IMG/VR virus record: IMGVR_UViG_3300025308_000004 | Coordinates: 1 to 50,743 of that record | DNA: 50,743 nt | Direction: 5' to 3' (one strand) | Source: a virus | Part shown: positions 48,922 to 50,743 of the stretch, piece by piece | Numbering within the stretch: the first letter of the stretch is position 1 | Layout of the letters: every line of letters begins with the position of its first letter | The notes under the pieces: model-generated | Told to the model about the DNA's origin: nothing | Database searches by the model: none | The model's input: only the letters and a program-made list of their open reading frames with translations | Position numbers and translations under genes: made by a program

Positions 48922-49475
48922 ACCCACCCCGGAATGTTCAGGCGTACCAGAGTGCGCTTGCAATCCTTCGCCACTGGCACGGCTTCGTGCAAGAAGGTGA
49001 GCGTATGCCCCGCCCATACCTTGCTTGGTTCAATGTCAGTGCAAAGCATCCCGCTCACGTCAATGTGCGCGCAGTCCCCTCCGCTTCTTGGCGCATCGTC
49101 GTACTCTCCGAGGTATGCATAGCTTGCCATCACGTCCGTCGCCAATATCAGCGCCTCTGGCTCGTAGGCTTCGCCTATTACATGCCTGCCGCCTCTGTGT
49201 CCGCCGCCGTGTGCGTGTAGCGCCTTATTCCAATATCCGTCCACATGCACGCCGCCCCTGCGGTGCGATGCGCCAGCCTTTACTTCAGCCTGATCTATCA
49301 TCAAGAAAATCGAACCGGGCGCATCTATCCCATCAAGCATTTGGTCAATCGTTCCCTGCCACCGCTCAAGGTCGTTTGGCAATCCGCCGCTCTTCGTAAA
49401 TTCGCGCATGTAAACGCGCTCGCCGAGGAATTGCGGAAATTTAACTGCCCCGCGCTGTTGTACGTTGCTTTGCAT
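48897..49475 (-). CDS. cassette gene, possible 2OG-Fe(II) oxygenase-like protein, 192 aa
   Basis: ATG at 49475 after AAAAGGAGAATCAA; the longer frame to 49577 would start inside attC J. GGVHVDGYW (His77, Asp79) and LHEAVPVAKDCKRTLVRLN (His163, Arg178) suggest a facial triad plus the basic residue binding 2-oxoglutarate. The last residues (NVEVRG) come from attC I. Oxygenase assignment is by motif spacing only. Antisense to attC. Confidence 0.5.
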   Translation of the reverse strand: MQSNVQQRGAVKFPQFLGERVYMREFTKSGGLPNDLERWQGTIDQMLDGIDAPGSIFLMIDQAEVKAGASHRRGGVHVDGYWNKALHAHGGGHRGGRHVIGEAYEPEALILATDVMASYAYLGEYDDAPRSGGDCAHIDVSGMLCTDIEPSKVWAGHTLTFLHEAVPVAKDCKRTLVRLNIPGWVPNVEVRG

Positions 49476-49501
49476 TTGATTCTCCTTTTCAAAGTTTGGT
49501 T

Positions 49502-49564
49502 GCCCAACCCATCGGTGAAGCGGAGCCGCCAAAAGCGGCGTCCCGCTTACCTCAAGCGTTAGAT
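49502..49564 (+). repeat. attC site J
   Basis: R'' GCCCAAC, CCATC, L'' GGTGAAGCGG, stem GCCGCC/GCGGCG, L' CCGCTTACC, R' GTTAGAT. Right end of cluster 2. Confidence 0.9.
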
Positions 49565-49857
49565 GACTCGCGCTCAAGCCGTGCCCGCGCTTCCCATGCT
49601 AGCCCGTCGTCAGTCAAGCTTGCCGCCATCGCTGCGCAACATTCAGAGCACCAGCGGTAGCTCATCAGTTCCCCGTCAAACACCGCCGCCAGCAGTCGCA
49701 CGCGCTCGCCTGGCACAATCTCTTGCCGACACATGCCACAGGTTCCGCCCTTGCGCGCCGTGCCGATCTTGTCCTTCAGTACCTTGTCGCTTGGGCTGCC
49801 AAAGTCGCCCTCGAATGGGTTGGTTTTCAGGCACTCGGCTTCGTCAAACGTCGTCAT
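49552..49857 (-). CDS. zinc-binding protein at the cassette edge, 101 aa
   Basis: Two cysteine pairs CGMC (40-43) and CSECC (70-74) around a beta sheet (EIVPGERVRLLAAVF). ATGA overlap with the next upstream gene. The last codons (ESSNA, stop) lie within attC J, so the cluster was inserted at, or captured with, this gene. Confidence 0.62.
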   Translation of the reverse strand: MTTFDEAECLKTNPFEGDFGSPSDKVLKDKIGTARKGGTCGMCRQEIVPGERVRLLAAVFDGELMSYRWCSECCAAMAASLTDDGLAWEARARLERESSNA

Positions 49858-50060
49858 CTAACCCTCCATTCTTTCGGGATTGGAATCCGCGCAGCCTTCA
49901 TGCGCCTGATGATGTTAGCCGATTGCTTATCTGTAAGCTCTTCCGGCAGATACCAGATTGCATTGTCTGCGCGCTCGCCAGCCCATCCCAATTTTTTAGC
50001 AGCTTGGCGCAATGATACTCCGTCAGCCGTTAGGTGTTTAATCAAGTCTGCTTTTTTCAT
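49854..50060 (-). CDS. small helix-turn-helix regulator, 68 aa, leaderless
   Basis: ADGVSLRQAAKKLGWAGERADNAIWYL looks like a helix-turn-helix; basic tail RRMKAARIPIPKEWRVR. Its ATG lies seven bases from a perfect -10 (50072-50067), so the mRNA probably begins at the start codon, like lambda cI from PRM. First gene of the long minus-strand arm; a candidate early regulator. Confidence 0.65.
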   Translation of the reverse strand: MKKADLIKHLTADGVSLRQAAKKLGWAGERADNAIWYLPEELTDKQSANIIRRMKAARIPIPKEWRVR

Positions 50061-50363
50061 TGGCTTATTATAAGCAAAGAATAAGTGCCTTGCAATTTAT
50101 TTTTAACCAGCACGAAAAAAGTGCTTGCATTATTCAAAATTGCTGGCACAATTGGAACCACTCCAGCAGCAATGCGAAGAGTGAAACGAACCGGAGCGCA
50201 AACGCAGTGCAGACTACCGCACCTTATCTACAGATCATCGTAGATCGGACAAACGTAAACCCTTAAGCGCAGACGTTACGAGATACACATTGCCGAAACC
50301 AAATCAACGGTGGAGAGCTGAATAGAATCTCTGTTCGCAGGGGATTGAATGTAGTGGATAGCA
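50061..50363. promoter_or_regulatory. divergent control region between the two arms
   Basis: 303 bp without a gene. Minus promoter at 50067-50095; AGCAC/GTGCT inverted repeat at 50109-50125; a plus-strand promoter candidate TTGCAT (50125-50130) - 16 bp - CACAAT (50147-50152); and ATCTAC/GTAGAT inverted repeat at 50226-50245. The layout (operator between two opposed -35 boxes) resembles lambda OR. Confidence 0.6.
50067..50095 (-). promoter_or_regulatory. strong minus-strand promoter
   Basis: -35 TTGCAA (50095-50090), 17-bp spacer, -10 TATAAT (50072-50067) on the minus strand. Expected start site is at the ATG of the 68-aa gene. Drives the minus-strand arm. Confidence 0.8.
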
Positions 50364-50468
50364 GTGGATGTTGCAATCGGCGTTGCCAAGATTCTGTTTG
50401 CTGGCGCTATTGGCGGAATCAGCGCAATGGTATTCGTAATTCCAGGTATCGCATTTTTGAAAAGCTGA
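50364..50468 (+). CDS. tiny membrane protein, 34 aa
   Basis: GTG start, weak ribosome-binding site. One hydrophobic helix (VAKILFAGAIGGISAMVFVI) and a short tail LKS. First reading frame of the plus-strand arm; too short for certainty. Confidence 0.4.
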   Translation: MDVAIGVAKILFAGAIGGISAMVFVIPGIAFLKS

Positions 50469-50581
50469 CGATTGAGTAATACGGATGGCGGCCACCCGAA
50501 CCAAACCGCCCGACCAAAGGATGTTCGACAGATTCCTTTCCAGCCTTGGACGGCACTTATTAACCAAATTGGAGATAGCAA

Positions 50582-50743
50582 ATGATACTGATAGACGGAG
50601 TTTGTTTCAAAACAATCGAAAGCGCAGCAAGTGCGCTTGTCGTGGCAAAGAAAGTTGAAATCTACAACCTGCCGCTGGTCACCGCGCTGCCTGATTTGCC
50701 AGCAGCGACTGATGTGCGCTTCTACAACATGCCGCTGGTCACC
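50582..50743 (+). CDS. 20-residue-repeat protein, N-terminal part
   Basis: ATG at 50582 with GGAG seven bases before. Encodes a 24-residue non-repeat start (MILIDGVCFKTIESAASALV...) and then the repeat units. Runs off the window end on a codon boundary and continues, after superposing 50664 onto base 1, to the stop at 446. True length depends on repeat copy number. Confidence 0.8.
   Translation, partial: MILIDGVCFKTIESAASALVVAKKVEIYNLPLVTALPDLPAATDVRFYNMPLVT

Larger units (their letters stand above)
47431..49564 (+). mobile_element. integron-cassette cluster 2: four attC sites plus stub
   Basis: Sites G (48008-48070), H (48427-48489), I (48856-48921) and J (49502-49564) delimit cassettes of about 633, 419, 432 and 643 bp. 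The first two carry plus-strand genes, the last two minus-strand genes. R'/R'' boxes and 5-nt spacers are better conserved than in cluster 1. Same orientation as cluster 1. Confidence 0.9.

Noticed and set aside
49856-49921. Further attC candidate (ATCTAAC ... GTTAGCC)
   Set aside because: Boxes are present but there are no complementary L boxes between them and the region encodes the 68-aa regulator.

Overview
The window is almost certainly a complete genome of a short-tailed (P22-like) bacteriophage. The last 80 bases (50664-50743) match bases 1-80 at 79 of 80 positions, and superposing them keeps one reading frame open across the join. The molecule is therefore circular or circularly permuted, about 50.66 kb, and the assembly was cut inside a 60-bp tandem repeat. 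Gene content, GC level, a type I-E-like CRISPR repeat and integron attC sites all point to a proteobacterial host; I cannot name it more closely.

Layout. (1) A plus-strand early arm runs from 50364 across the join to 10575: a 60-bp-repeat protein, many tiny ATGA-coupled genes, Bet annealing protein, a YqaJ-type exonuclease and a MazG-like pyrophosphohydrolase. (2) Everything else is mainly minus-strand. Read in transcription order from 50060 downward it holds small regulators, integron-cassette cluster 2 (47.43-49.56 kb), a structured C4-like leader RNA before a Rha/ANT antirepressor, a replication protein and DnaC-type loader, an HD hydrolase, an intein-bearing DNA methyltransferase, cassette cluster 1 (39.61-41.29 kb), NinG, and a promoter with an operator palindrome at 38.6 kb. 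It continues with TerS/TerL, portal, a zincin-like protein, scaffold, coat, gp4-like and gp10-like tail factors, three ejection-type proteins, tail fibre and chaperone, a papain-like protease, holin-like proteins and a GH24 endolysin. The virion order matches P22 (terS, terL, portal, scaffold, coat, 4, 10, 7, 20, 16, tailspike).

The main novelty is two clusters of integron attC recombination sites (nine well-formed sites plus one stub) with no integrase in the genome. All sites point the same way. Most genes between them run antisense to the attC orientation but co-directional with the phage operon, and several use attC bases as their last codons or their start region. A solitary type I-E-like CRISPR repeat sits 2 bp beyond the last attC of cluster 1, a candidate RNA anti-CRISPR. 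The methyltransferase carries an intein exactly inside its HPTQKP motif, and an HNH endonuclease gene is nested in the intein in a different frame.

No tyrosine or serine recombinase and no CI-like repressor with a peptidase domain were seen, so temperate status is unclear despite the antirepressor/C4-like immunity region. Functions below are from motifs and gene order read by eye; no database search was run.
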